From UBA6136 sp046305255 (GTDB lineage Bacteria; Pseudomonadota; Gammaproteobacteria; Methylococcales; Methylococcaceae), in assembly GCA_046305255.1 (NCBI GenBank), contig JBKCCF010000215.1, forward strand, positions 1-9,145: DNA of 9,145 nt, written 5' to 3'. Of the stretch, positions 1 through 7,193 are shown in pieces. Position 1 is the first letter of the stretch; each line of letters begins with the position of its first letter. A model generated the notes under the pieces. That model was not told the DNA's origin. It was given only the letters and a program-made list of their open reading frames with translations, and did no database searches. Made by a program: the position numbers and the translations under genes.

Positions 1-133
1 GGAATAGATGAATACGCAGATGAGCCTCATCAACCACGGAGAGCCATAGCCTTGGTTGACAGTGTTGGACCTGCAGAATGTTGGGGGGTAGATTGCTCCC
101 CACGTTCTTCAATCGTCAAAGAGCCCAGATCGA

Positions 134-157
134 CAGCCTGACAGCGCCAGCAGGCTG
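134..157. repeat. Inverted repeat, 7-bp arms
   Basis: CAGCCTG at 134-140 and CAGGCTG at 151-157 are perfect reverse complements separated by 10 bases. No T-run follows on either strand, so a rho-independent terminator is not supported. It could be an RNA hairpin, a protein-binding site or chance. Confidence 0.4.
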
Positions 158-369
158 CATCGCCAGTCCTGAGAGGTTCTTTGCTACCGGGTAATGATTG
201 ACTCAGTGCCCTCCCGGCCCGCCCGGAAGCGGCTGCAACTGAAAGTCAGAGCGCGGTACTTGTTCGTTTTTTTACGCCGCTTCTCCATTTTGACGGGCGC
301 ATGTTCGCGATGTCCCCACCCAATCACACCAAGCCCTAACCACTTCGGGTTTAACGTCCAGCCTAAGGA

Positions 370-402
370 TTGACAGGCCTATCCCCGCCAATCCGGTAAA
401 AT
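370..402 (+). promoter_or_regulatory. Possible sigma-70 promoter with an over-long spacer
   Basis: A perfect TTGACA lies at 370-375 and TAAAAT (5 of 6 to the -10 consensus) at 397-402. The spacer is 21 bp rather than the usual 16-18, so strength is doubtful. If it is used, transcription would begin near 409, inside the first codons of the GTG start at 406. That would favour the in-frame ATG at 439 as the start of the carrier gene. Confidence 0.25.
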
Positions 403-405
403 CCC

Positions 406-2097
406 GTGAACACTCTTAATCCCCACTCTTTCAGTACCATGTCAACTCCTTCGGATCTCGCTCTCTCTGGTCTTATCATGCGACTCTGGCGCTGGACCGA
501 TCGTAATTTTTTCGCTTTAGGCCGCGAGCTGAGGCTCAGTTACCTGCCGCCTCTGATGGTCTATCTGGCTGCCGGAATATCGGGGCTCACGGCAATCGTA
601 GGCACCTTTTTCGTCAAGGACTACCTTGGGCTTTCGGCCGAATTTCTTGCTGCATTGAGCTTTTGGGCCATGCTGCCATGGACGCTGAAGTTGCCTGTAG
701 GTCATTTAGTGGATCTGATCTGGCGGTTCAAGGGAGGGCTGGTATTTTTTGGCGCCGGGCTGGTCGCAGCGAGTCTCCTCATCATGTTTGGGCTGCTCCA
801 TGATCGTGCTGTCATGGATGCGATCCTGCCGGCAGAGAACTGGTTTGTGATAAGCACACTCCTCGCGCCCATCGGTTATGTGCTACAGGATGTCGTTGCC
901 GATGCCATGACGGTAGAAGCTGTGCCCAAGATTAGTGCCGAGGGTCAGCCGCTGAATGAGTCGGAGCAGCGCCTCATGCATTCGACCATGCAGACCCTTG
1001 GCAGGGTCGCCATCATTGCGGGCACCTTATTAGTCGCCTTGGTGAACGTGTTCATGTTTAGCGGGGTTGAAACCATGGCAGAGGGCGAGAAGGTCGCTAT
1101 TTATGAAGACCTTTACCTGATGGCGCTGGCCATTCCGGCGATTTCCTGCTCCGGTGTAATTTTCGCTCTTTACCTGCAGAGAAAACTGCAGCGTTCACTA
1201 AAGACACTGGGCTATACCCGCTCAGAAATTGTTACCATGACCCGGATCCAGACAGAACCCACCCGACCGAACTGGCTGATACTGGGAGGCGGTATCGCTT
1301 TTGCGCTAGCATCAATATCGGTAGGGATTGCCGATTTTCGCTATGGTCAGGAGATCATCTTTGTGATTTCAATGGCCATTGTCCTGTTTCTGATGCGACG
1401 CCTAACCGATGAAATGGAACCCGGGGCACGCTCGGTACTGGTCGGGACCGCGTTACTCATCTTTTTCTTTCGGGCCACGCCGACACCGGGCCCTGGTTCC
1501 AGTTGGTGGATGATTGATGAACTGGGTTTCGATCAGTCTTTCATGGCAAGACTCTCCCTAATCGGCAGCGTTCTGAGCCTCGCCGGTCTATTTATCTTCC
1601 GTCGCTACATGGCAGAAAAGTCGATCGCCCAGGTGGTGGGTCTCTTGACCATAATCGCCACAGTGCTTTCCATGCCCACTATTGGCATGTATTACGGCCT
1701 GCACCACTGGACCGCCTCACTCACTGGCGGGATAGTGGACGCCCGCTTTATAGCGATCATCGACACGGCGCTGGAGTCACCGCTCGGCCATATCGCCATG
1801 GTCCCGATGCTGGCCTGGATCGCCCACTCGGCTCCCAGCCACCTTAAGGCGACTTTTTTCGCGGTCATGGCCTCATTCACTAACCTGTCCCTGGCCTTCG
1901 CGCAATTGGCCACCAAATATCTCAACGAGATTTATCATGTAACCCGCGCAGTAAAGGATCCCAGCAATGGACACATTACCGTCGCAGCGGATTACAGCCA
2001 ACTGGGGCACCTGCTGATTGCTGTCACGATCATCGGATGGGTTCTTCCATTTGGGGCTATTGCTGTTGTCAGACTGCTACGCTGGCGCAGTGTATAA
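406..2097 (+). CDS. Folate-biopterin transporter (BT1)-like membrane carrier
   Basis: This is a polytopic inner-membrane carrier of about 563 residues with roughly 12 predicted transmembrane helices, a major-facilitator-type fold. Three stretches match what I know of the BT1 folate-biopterin transporter family: PWTLKLPVGHLVD at residues 91-103 (family pattern PW-x-x-K-P-x-x-G-x-x-x-D), QDVVADAMTVE at 161-171, and APSHLKATFFAVMASFTN at 476-493. The segment around 368-395 (D-E-L-G-F followed by a helix) also fits. Some family members move folates, but substrate cannot be read from sequence. The start is uncertain: GTG 406, ATG 439 and ATG 478 are all in frame and none has a clear Shine-Dalgarno sequence. 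The first helix begins near residue 48, so any of the three leaves the core intact. It lies 48 bp upstream of the first GTPase gene and is probably co-transcribed with it. A generic major-facilitator assignment is the alternative. Confidence 0.8.
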   Translation: MNTLNPHSFSTMSTPSDLALSGLIMRLWRWTDRNFFALGRELRLSYLPPLMVYLAAGISGLTAIVGTFFVKDYLGLSAEFLAALSFWAMLPWTLKLPVGHLVDLIWRFKGGLVFFGAGLVAASLLIMFGLLHDRAVMDAILPAENWFVISTLLAPIGYVLQDVVADAMTVEAVPKISAEGQPLNESEQRLMHSTMQTLGRVAIIAGTLLVALVNVFMFSGVETMAEGEKVAIYEDLYLMALAIPAISCSGVIFALYLQRKLQRSLKTLGYTRSEIVTMTRIQTEPTRPNWLILGGGIAFALASISVGIADFRYGQEIIFVISMAIVLFLMRRLTDEMEPGARSVLVGTALLIFFFRATPTPGPGSSWWMIDELGFDQSFMARLSLIGSVLSLAGLFIFRRYMAEKSIAQVVGLLTIIATVLSMPTIGMYYGLHHWTASLTGGIVDARFIAIIDTALESPLGHIAMVPMLAWIAHSAPSHLKATFFAVMASFTNLSLAFAQLATKYLNEIYHVTRAVKDPSNGHITVAADYSQLGHLLIAVTIIGWVLPFGAIAVVRLLRWRSV

Positions 2098-2145
2098 ACA
2101 GGTTCCAGGTAGACTTCACCTCGCGCTTGCCCCGAAACCTCGCTG

Positions 2146-3999
2146 ATGAATTCAGGTGCACGCATCAACCCCACTGGAAGCCGGTCCAACGCCAGGCTGC
2201 GCAATGCCATCGTGTACAATCCGACACCCCAGGACGTGAATGATAACCCCATCGGCATGCTCGACTTCCTTCGTCTGCTTCAACACCGCTACAGTATAGT
2301 CCTGGGTCAATTACCGAGCGGGGACAGCCTGAGACGGCAGTCATTTCGCCGACTACAAAAATCGCTGGCCTTCAGTGAAGCCGTTCTTGAGAAGGGCGAA
2401 CTCATTGGGCGACATCCCGATCACCCCTGTCACATCGCCATACTAGGCCCTACCCAGGCCGGCAAGAGTTCAGTCGTCAACTGGCTACTGGGCAACAACC
2501 TCGCTGAGGTCAGTCCCCTTGCGGGGTATACCGTCCACCCTCAAGGCTTCGCACTAATCGCCGATACGGCAAAACTGGACGAATTGTCGGGTTATTTCCG
2601 AGGCTACCTGCGGACTCATCGGGGGGAGCTGAACCATGGACAGCTGGATTGTTATAGCCTCGATACCCTCGCTTCCGAGGAAAGCACGAGCCTTTTGCAG
2701 GACTGCATCGTTTGGGATACCCCGGACTTCGATTCAGTACATGCAGACGACTACCGCGATGCGGTGTTGCGAGTGGCGGCTCTGGCGGACATCATCGTTC
2801 TGGTAGTCAGCAAAGATAAATATGCCGATCTATCGGTGTGGGAATTTATGACGCTGCTGACGCCGCTGACTCAACCCACCCTTATCGTGCTCAACAAAAC
2901 TGACGCGGAATCGGCAGAACTACTGCCGCCCTCGCTACGCGAGAAGTGGCGTACCAATCGGAAGGATGAGCCCGCTTACATTGAGGTACTGCCCTACCTG
3001 CCGGCCGGCCGACGGATAGGCGATCTTGAGGGCGAACGCATGCGGTTGCTGCATCATCTGCAAAAGCTCAGAATGCAGGTGAAACGCCAGGGTTATCCTC
3101 AACGGGCACGCTCACTCATCAAACGCCACTGGCAAAGCTGGACCTACGCCATACACGAGGAACACCGGCTGTCTGCGGACTGGGATCAACGGGTACGCCT
3201 TGCCTTGCACGACAGCGTGCATCGTTACCAACGTGACTACCTAAACCATCCCCTGCATTACGAGACCTTCCAGCGCGCGTTGGCGGAATTGCTGACGTTG
3301 CTCGAAATTCCGGGCCTCGGTGGAACGTTGCTGGCCGCCCGCAAGGCCGTGACCTGGCCGGTCCGTCAACTCACCCGGTTGGGTCGCCGCCACCGACAGG
3401 AGGCCGACCGACAGGCAGGGGAAGCCGCCGTCCTCAATCAACTGGCAGACCACGCCCTGACCCGGATTAACGAAAGTATTCTGCTCAATACTGGCGACAC
3501 GATTCACGAGCAAATCTGGTGGAAACACCTGAATGGTCAGTTGCTGAAGGAAAAACCAATCTTGCTATCGGCATTTGGGACGGCAACCCAGGCATACATG
3601 ACGAACTTTCAGCCCGAAATCGAAAAAACCGCACAAAGCCTCTATAAGCATCTCAAGAAAAGCCCGGCGGTGCTGAATACTCTGCGCGCCACCCGCGTCA
3701 CCACCGATGCCGCTGCACTTGCGATAGCCCTCCACACCGGCGGAATCGGTGTGCAGGATCTGGTGATTGCCCCTGCGATGCTCTCCTTGACGACCCTGCT
3801 GACCGAAAGCGCTTTGGGTCGCTACATGCACCGGGCATCAGAACAACTCAAACGCGCTCAGTTGACGACCGTTGAAGCCCTGTTCGAAAGTCATATCCGA
3901 CAACCTCTCGCCAACCTGCCTCGCAATCTTGATCCCGATTCACGGCTGGATATTTCTCCCGACACCCTCGCAGCAGCCGAATCCCGGTTGCTCCAATAG
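2146..3999 (+). CDS. Large P-loop GTPase, first of a tandem pair
   Basis: This is a GTP-binding protein of up to 617 residues. The G domain spans about 95-320: G1 P-loop GPTQAGKSS at 101-109, a likely G2 threonine at 129, G3 D-T-P-D at 191-194 and G4 N-K-T-D at 250-253. N-K-x-D points to guanine specificity. G3 ends in Asp instead of the usual Gly and continues F-D-S-V. The rest is mostly helical and basic, with an apolar patch at 388-405 and a long hydrophobic, Ala/Leu-rich stretch at about 520-555 that could insert in or lie on a membrane. Size and layout recall bacterial dynamin-like GTPases, but no GED or paddle can be proven. The start is unsure: ATG 2146, GTG 2236 and ATG 2257 are in frame, none with a good ribosome binding site, and residues 1-37 look low in conserved content. 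The next gene is a paralogue starting 14 bp after the stop. Cellular role unknown. Confidence 0.85.
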   Translation: MNSGARINPTGSRSNARLRNAIVYNPTPQDVNDNPIGMLDFLRLLQHRYSIVLGQLPSGDSLRRQSFRRLQKSLAFSEAVLEKGELIGRHPDHPCHIAILGPTQAGKSSVVNWLLGNNLAEVSPLAGYTVHPQGFALIADTAKLDELSGYFRGYLRTHRGELNHGQLDCYSLDTLASEESTSLLQDCIVWDTPDFDSVHADDYRDAVLRVAALADIIVLVVSKDKYADLSVWEFMTLLTPLTQPTLIVLNKTDAESAELLPPSLREKWRTNRKDEPAYIEVLPYLPAGRRIGDLEGERMRLLHHLQKLRMQVKRQGYPQRARSLIKRHWQSWTYAIHEEHRLSADWDQRVRLALHDSVHRYQRDYLNHPLHYETFQRALAELLTLLEIPGLGGTLLAARKAVTWPVRQLTRLGRRHRQEADRQAGEAAVLNQLADHALTRINESILLNTGDTIHEQIWWKHLNGQLLKEKPILLSAFGTATQAYMTNFQPEIEKTAQSLYKHLKKSPAVLNTLRATRVTTDAAALAIALHTGGIGVQDLVIAPAMLSLTTLLTESALGRYMHRASEQLKRAQLTTVEALFESHIRQPLANLPRNLDPDSRLDISPDTLAAAESRLLQ

Positions 4000-4013
4000 C
4001 ATCCACAGTTGCC

Positions 4014-5690
4014 ATGTCACAAATACCCACCTCCCTACTGTTGGACGATCTCCTTCAGGATGCCCTGAGTTGGACTCAGGGGGCGATTACCGAACATTGG
4101 CTGACACCTGCCGCTTTGCGGGAACTGGAAAACGTGGATACCCGTAGACCCGCAGCCTTATTCGAGGCTGGTAGTCATCGCCCTCTGGTTACAGCCTTCT
4201 TCGGCGGCACTGGTGTAGGTAAGAGCACGCTACTCAACCGGCTAGCGGGGCAGTCCATCGCCAAAACCGGGATCGTTCGCCCAACATCGCGTGAAGTTAC
4301 AGTCTTTCTCCACGAAGCCATCCATATCAGCAGCCTGCCCCAAAACTTCCCTTTGGATAAGGTGCATATTGCCAGACACAGCAATGAGCAGGCTCGTCAA
4401 CTGATGTGGATAGACATGCCGGACATTGATAGTGTCGAGCAGCACAACCGGGCGTTGGTGATAGATTGGGTGCCACATATTGATGTCCTGATCTATGTGG
4501 TGAGCCCGGAACGCTATCGGGATGACCAGGGATGGCGTCTGCTCAGGTCCCATGGCGGAGACCATGCCTGGATTTTCGTCATCAACCAATGGGACAGGGG
4601 CGATATCCTGCAGTACCAGGATTTCAGATCGTTGCTGGCCGAGGCCGGTTTTGCAGATCCCATAGTCCTGCGAACCGATTGCCGGCCCGAGGGACCTGGC
4701 AGACAGGAGCCCGACTTCATTCAGTTGCAGTCAGTGCTGACTGAAGTCTCAAACCACCATACTATGACTCAGCTGACCAACCGAATGGAGTCTGCCCGTT
4801 TTACGGTTCTGTGCGAGGCGCTAAGCCACCTGCTCGCAGAGTTAGACAAAGGGCCAGGCTATGCCAGCCTGAAACCGGTCTGGGAAACCCTATGGGCTCA
4901 AACACAAAGCGATTTGCTCGCGGGACTGGAGTGGCCTATGCAGTCGGTCGCAACCGTTTATACCCGCCAGGAAGCCAACCCGCTGGCACGTTCCCTAAAA
5001 ATCGGCTCGCCTGCCGACGGCGAAACCAGCCCGGCTACCCCACGGCTTGATGCTGTATTCTGGGACGAATGGGCCGAGGGGCGCCTACGCGATGGACTGG
5101 ACCGGCTGCTGGTTGAAGCGGGCAACCGGGGTTTGCCGATGGTGCCGCTGAGACATGGGTTGGATAGGACGTCATCCGAGTGCAGTCGGCTGGTATTGAC
5201 GTGCAGCCAGCTCGAACTTCGGCGAGCACTGGTCAACCCTGGCAACGGTCTGCAAAGAGCCAGCTTGAAACTATGCGGATTGATGGCGATATTTCTACCA
5301 CTCGGGTCAATGGGTTGGGCGGCTTATCAGGTTGTAAAAGGCTATTACGACAGCGCGACGCTACACCTCGACTACCTCGGCACCGATTTTGCCGTCCACA
5401 GCCTGTTGCTGATCGGCTTATCGTGGCTTTTGCCCTATTTCGCCTATACGCGGCTAAAGCCTTCGCTCGAGAAAGCCGCTCGCAAGGGATTGCGAGTCGG
5501 TATTGAGCAGGCGTTTTCTGCTATAGACACCCAGGTTATTGAACTGCTGGAGGCCTCTGAGCGCGAGAGGTCTGCCCTCATCAATGCGGGTCGGCTGCTG
5601 CTGGAACGCTCCAGAACGCTAGCCCAGGCGCAGGAAGAATCATTGCCCACAGGAGACGTGCTGCGCCGCATGCTGCCTGATGACTGTTGA
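4014..5690 (+). CDS. Membrane-anchored P-loop GTPase, second of a tandem pair
   Basis: This is a 558-residue GTP-binding protein. G1 is GGTGVGKST at 64-72, the likely G2 threonine is at 91 in R-P-T-S-R-E-V-T, G3 is D-M-P-D at 134-137 and G4 is N-Q-W-D at 191-194 (Gln in place of the common Lys). After a helical middle region, two hydrophobic segments at about 418-440 and 460-479 are separated by a short polar loop and followed by a charged helical tail (480-540). This two-helix hairpin between helical arms resembles the membrane-embedded tip of some bacterial dynamin-like proteins; that is an inference. D-x-P-D-x-D-S-V and the following VVS-x-x-x-Y-x-D and Trp align with the upstream GTPase, so the two are paralogues. 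ATG 4014 is the only sensible start ahead of the P-loop, though no Shine-Dalgarno is visible; translational coupling to the upstream stop 14 bp away is possible. Function unknown. Confidence 0.87.
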   Translation: MSQIPTSLLLDDLLQDALSWTQGAITEHWLTPAALRELENVDTRRPAALFEAGSHRPLVTAFFGGTGVGKSTLLNRLAGQSIAKTGIVRPTSREVTVFLHEAIHISSLPQNFPLDKVHIARHSNEQARQLMWIDMPDIDSVEQHNRALVIDWVPHIDVLIYVVSPERYRDDQGWRLLRSHGGDHAWIFVINQWDRGDILQYQDFRSLLAEAGFADPIVLRTDCRPEGPGRQEPDFIQLQSVLTEVSNHHTMTQLTNRMESARFTVLCEALSHLLAELDKGPGYASLKPVWETLWAQTQSDLLAGLEWPMQSVATVYTRQEANPLARSLKIGSPADGETSPATPRLDAVFWDEWAEGRLRDGLDRLLVEAGNRGLPMVPLRHGLDRTSSECSRLVLTCSQLELRRALVNPGNGLQRASLKLCGLMAIFLPLGSMGWAAYQVVKGYYDSATLHLDYLGTDFAVHSLLLIGLSWLLPYFAYTRLKPSLEKAARKGLRVGIEQAFSAIDTQVIELLEASERERSALINAGRLLLERSRTLAQAQEESLPTGDVLRRMLPDDC

Positions 5691-5735
5691 GTTGCTCATG
5701 GGGCGATCAGCACAGCCCTAGACCCGCGACTGTCG

Positions 5736-5766
5736 GCTGATCTTTCAGCTGCAATCGGCATGAAAG
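5736..5766. repeat. Overlapping alternative hairpins in a convergent gap
   Basis: Two stems share bases. GCTGA (5736-5740) pairs with TCAGC (5745-5749) around TCTT. Alternatively CTTTCA (5742-5747) pairs with TGAAAG (5761-5766), with an inner TGC/GCA stem. They lie between the ends of the second GTPase gene and the minus-strand rubredoxin gene. Neither strand shows a T-run after the stem, so a bidirectional terminator is possible but weakly supported. Confidence 0.25.
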
Positions 5767-5796
5767 TGTGGCGCCTTCCATGCCTGGCTTGTGGCA

Positions 5797-5967
5797 TCAC
5801 TCCATGAGGTCGAAGTAGGATTTATCGACGCCACACTCCGGACAAACCCAGTCATCGGGGATGTCTTCCAGAAGAGTGCCGGGCGCAAGGCCAGAATCCG
5901 GATCGCCGAGTGCCTCGTCATAAACATACCCGCAAGCGGAACAAATATATTTTTTATAGTCAGCCAT
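5797..5967 (-). CDS. Rubredoxin
   Basis: This is a small iron protein of 56 residues that carries single electrons in the cytoplasm. Two knuckles supply the four cysteine ligands of one iron: C-S-A-C-G-Y at residues 9-14 and C-P-E-C-G at 42-46. The family features Y-D-E-A, D-P-D-S-G, P-G-T and I-P-D-D-W before the second knuckle are all present, and the length equals that of ordinary single-domain rubredoxins. The start ATG at 5967 has AAGGAG five bases upstream, a strong ribosome binding site. The gene lies 39 bp after the stop of trxB on the same strand, so the two are probably one operon. Its electron donor (usually an NADH-dependent rubredoxin reductase) and its acceptor (for example an alkane hydroxylase or a peroxide- or oxygen-reducing enzyme) are not in the window. 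Confidence 0.95.
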   Translation of the reverse strand: MADYKKYICSACGYVYDEALGDPDSGLAPGTLLEDIPDDWVCPECGVDKSYFDLME

Positions 5968-5972
5968 GTTGA

Positions 5973-5978
5973 CTCCTT
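5973..5978 (-). promoter_or_regulatory. Strong ribosome binding site of the rubredoxin gene
   Basis: On the minus strand AAGGAG is followed by TCAAC and the ATG at 5967. This fixes the start of the short rubredoxin reading frame. Confidence 0.8.
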
Positions 5979-6006
5979 GGTTGCTGATTGAGTGATTAAG
6001 CCTGAT

Positions 6007-6960
6007 CTAGGCCAGTGCATCCAGATATTTATCGGCATCCAGTGCCGCCATGCAACCGGAACCTGCCGAGGTGATCGCCTGTCGGTAGACCGAGTCAGCG
6101 ACATCACCAGCGGCAAACACACCGGCTACGCTCGTGGCGGTGGCATTGCCTTCAAGACCGGTTTTGACCGTGATGTAGCCATTACGCATGTCGAGCTGAT
6201 CGGTGAAAATCTCGGTGTTAGGACTATGCCCGATGGCAATAAATACCCCCTCAAGCGCGAGGTCACTGGTTTCACCCGTATCGACATGCTTGATGCGAAT
6301 ACCCGTGACGCCCATGTCATCGCCGAGCACTTCATCGAGGGTGTTGTGCCACGCGATGCTGACATTGCCGTTACGCGCGCGCTCCATAAGCTTGTCTGCC
6401 AAAATCTTTTCCGAACGAAAGCTTCCCCGCCGGTGCACGACTGTGACGTGCGCTGCGATGTTGGACAGGTAAAGCGCCTCCTCTACCGCCGTATTGCCAC
6501 CACCGATCACCGCTACCCGCTTGTTGCGGTAAAAGAAGCCATCACAGGTCGCACACGCTGACACCCCCTTACCCTTGAAGGCTTCCTCTGAAGGCAACCC
6601 TAGATACCGGGCGGATGCCCCAGTTGCGATAATCAGCGCATCAGCACTATAGATGCCGGAATCGCCGGTCAGCTTGAACGGCCTTTCCGAAAGCTCCGCT
6701 GTATGAATGTGATCAAAAACAATCTCGGTTTCAAACCGCTCGGCATGCCGCCGCATCCGCTCCATCAACTCAGGTCCCTGCACACCTTCAGCGTCCCCGG
6801 GCCAGTTATCGACTTCGGTAGTAGTGGTGAGTTGCCCGCCCATGGCAATCCCCGTGATCAAGACCGGCTTGAGGTTGGCGCGCGCGGCGTATACCGCCGC
6901 TGAGTAACCAGCAGGCCCGGAGCCCAGAATCAACAATCGACAATGCTTGGTCTCTGCCAT
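6007..6960 (-). CDS. trxB: Thioredoxin-disulfide reductase
   Basis: This is a cytoplasmic flavoenzyme that passes electrons from NADPH through FAD and a redox-active disulfide to thioredoxin. The protein has 317 residues, close to the E. coli enzyme. Visible landmarks, in order: FAD-binding G-S-G-P-A-G at 13-18, A-T-G at 112-114, the active-site C-A-T-C-D with Cys136 and Cys139, NADPH-binding G-G-G-N-T-A at 153-158, H-R-R at 176-178 that contacts the NADPH 2'-phosphate, and the second FAD motif A-A-G-D-V at 284-288 followed by R-Q-A-I-T-S-A-G-S-G. The frame stays open upstream to 7155, but ATG 6960 is chosen because GAGGAG lies just before it and the protein aligns from residue 1. It runs divergently from ftsK and is followed 39 bp later by the rubredoxin gene. 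All catalytic residues are present. Confidence 0.97.
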   Translation of the reverse strand: MAETKHCRLLILGSGPAGYSAAVYAARANLKPVLITGIAMGGQLTTTTEVDNWPGDAEGVQGPELMERMRRHAERFETEIVFDHIHTAELSERPFKLTGDSGIYSADALIIATGASARYLGLPSEEAFKGKGVSACATCDGFFYRNKRVAVIGGGNTAVEEALYLSNIAAHVTVVHRRGSFRSEKILADKLMERARNGNVSIAWHNTLDEVLGDDMGVTGIRIKHVDTGETSDLALEGVFIAIGHSPNTEIFTDQLDMRNGYITVKTGLEGNATATSVAGVFAAGDVADSVYRQAITSAGSGCMAALDADKYLDALA

Positions 6961-7193
6961 GATCTCCTCGGTCTGGTTAATGAAGTATCTCGGCCCGGCC
7001 AGCGGACCCCTGGGTGATTTTGCACACGCCGCAAGCCACTGTCGACGAATAATCCGGAAAGAATAACTATAGTTTTTACTGCGGTCGAGTCCCCATGACC
7101 TATGATGGCGGTCAGGGCATGACCATTGCTGGCTGCTAAGGCAAAATAGGCCCACAGGGTGAGGGATCGGATGGGTTAGCCCCCTTAAATTTT
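6961..7193. promoter_or_regulatory. Divergent control region between trxB and ftsK
   Basis: The gap should carry promoters for both neighbours, which read away from each other. I found no hexamer pair with good spacing on either strand. It does contain a perfect 10-bp palindrome AACTATAGTT at 7065-7074, whose centre reads TATAGT on both strands and could serve as a -10 element. It also contains three pentamers in alternating orientation at 7096-7124. The minus-strand open frame through here is in phase with trxB but shows no protein conservation I recognise. Confidence 0.5.
7096..7124. repeat. Alternating TGACC / GGTCA / TGACC half-sites
   Basis: TGACC at 7096-7100, GGTCA at 7110-7114 and TGACC at 7120-7124 form two perfect inverted repeats sharing the middle arm, with 9- and 5-base spacers. 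The position in a divergent promoter region suits a regulator operator, but no particular regulator is indicated and short pentamers may recur by chance. Confidence 0.35.

Larger units (their letters stand above)
1..405. other. Intergenic stretch without a supported gene
   Basis: I see no convincing coding region here. One frame is open from the left edge to a TGA near base 141, and the minus strand also has short open frames at the edge, but none has a recognisable protein motif or a ribosome binding site. No tRNA-like T-loop sequence or rRNA segment is visible. The stretch holds an inverted repeat at 134-157, a run of seven T at about 270 with no good stem before it, and promoter-like hexamers close to the first gene. 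It is probably the upstream region of the membrane carrier gene, perhaps with the end of a gene lying left of the window. Confidence 0.5.

Noticed and set aside
1..141. Frame open from the left edge to a TGA near 141, as the 3' end of a gene
   Set aside because: Only about 46 codons, no recognisable motif, and other frames are similarly open; chance is a sufficient explanation.
230..285. Rho-independent terminator at the T-run near 270
   Set aside because: Seven T are present, but no stable GC-rich stem immediately precedes them.
5745..6122. Minus-strand open frame of 125 codons across the rubredoxin gene
   Set aside because: It is a shifted frame over the rubredoxin and the end of trxB. 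The rubredoxin frame has all four cysteines and a strong ribosome binding site, so this one is a shadow.
5992..6561. Plus-strand open frame of 189 codons antisense to trxB
   Set aside because: It lies within trxB, which has all its family motifs, and its translation shows no recognisable domain. It also starts without a ribosome binding site.
7095..7139. 14-codon open frame (ATG 7095 to TAA) upstream of ftsK, as a leader peptide
   Set aside because: No ribosome binding site, no run of regulatory codons and no attenuator-like structure with a T-run.
6961..7155. N-terminal extension of TrxB by 65 residues
   Set aside because: The frame is open, but family alignment starts at the ATG at 6960, which has a GAGGAG before it. 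The extension has no targeting signal or domain.
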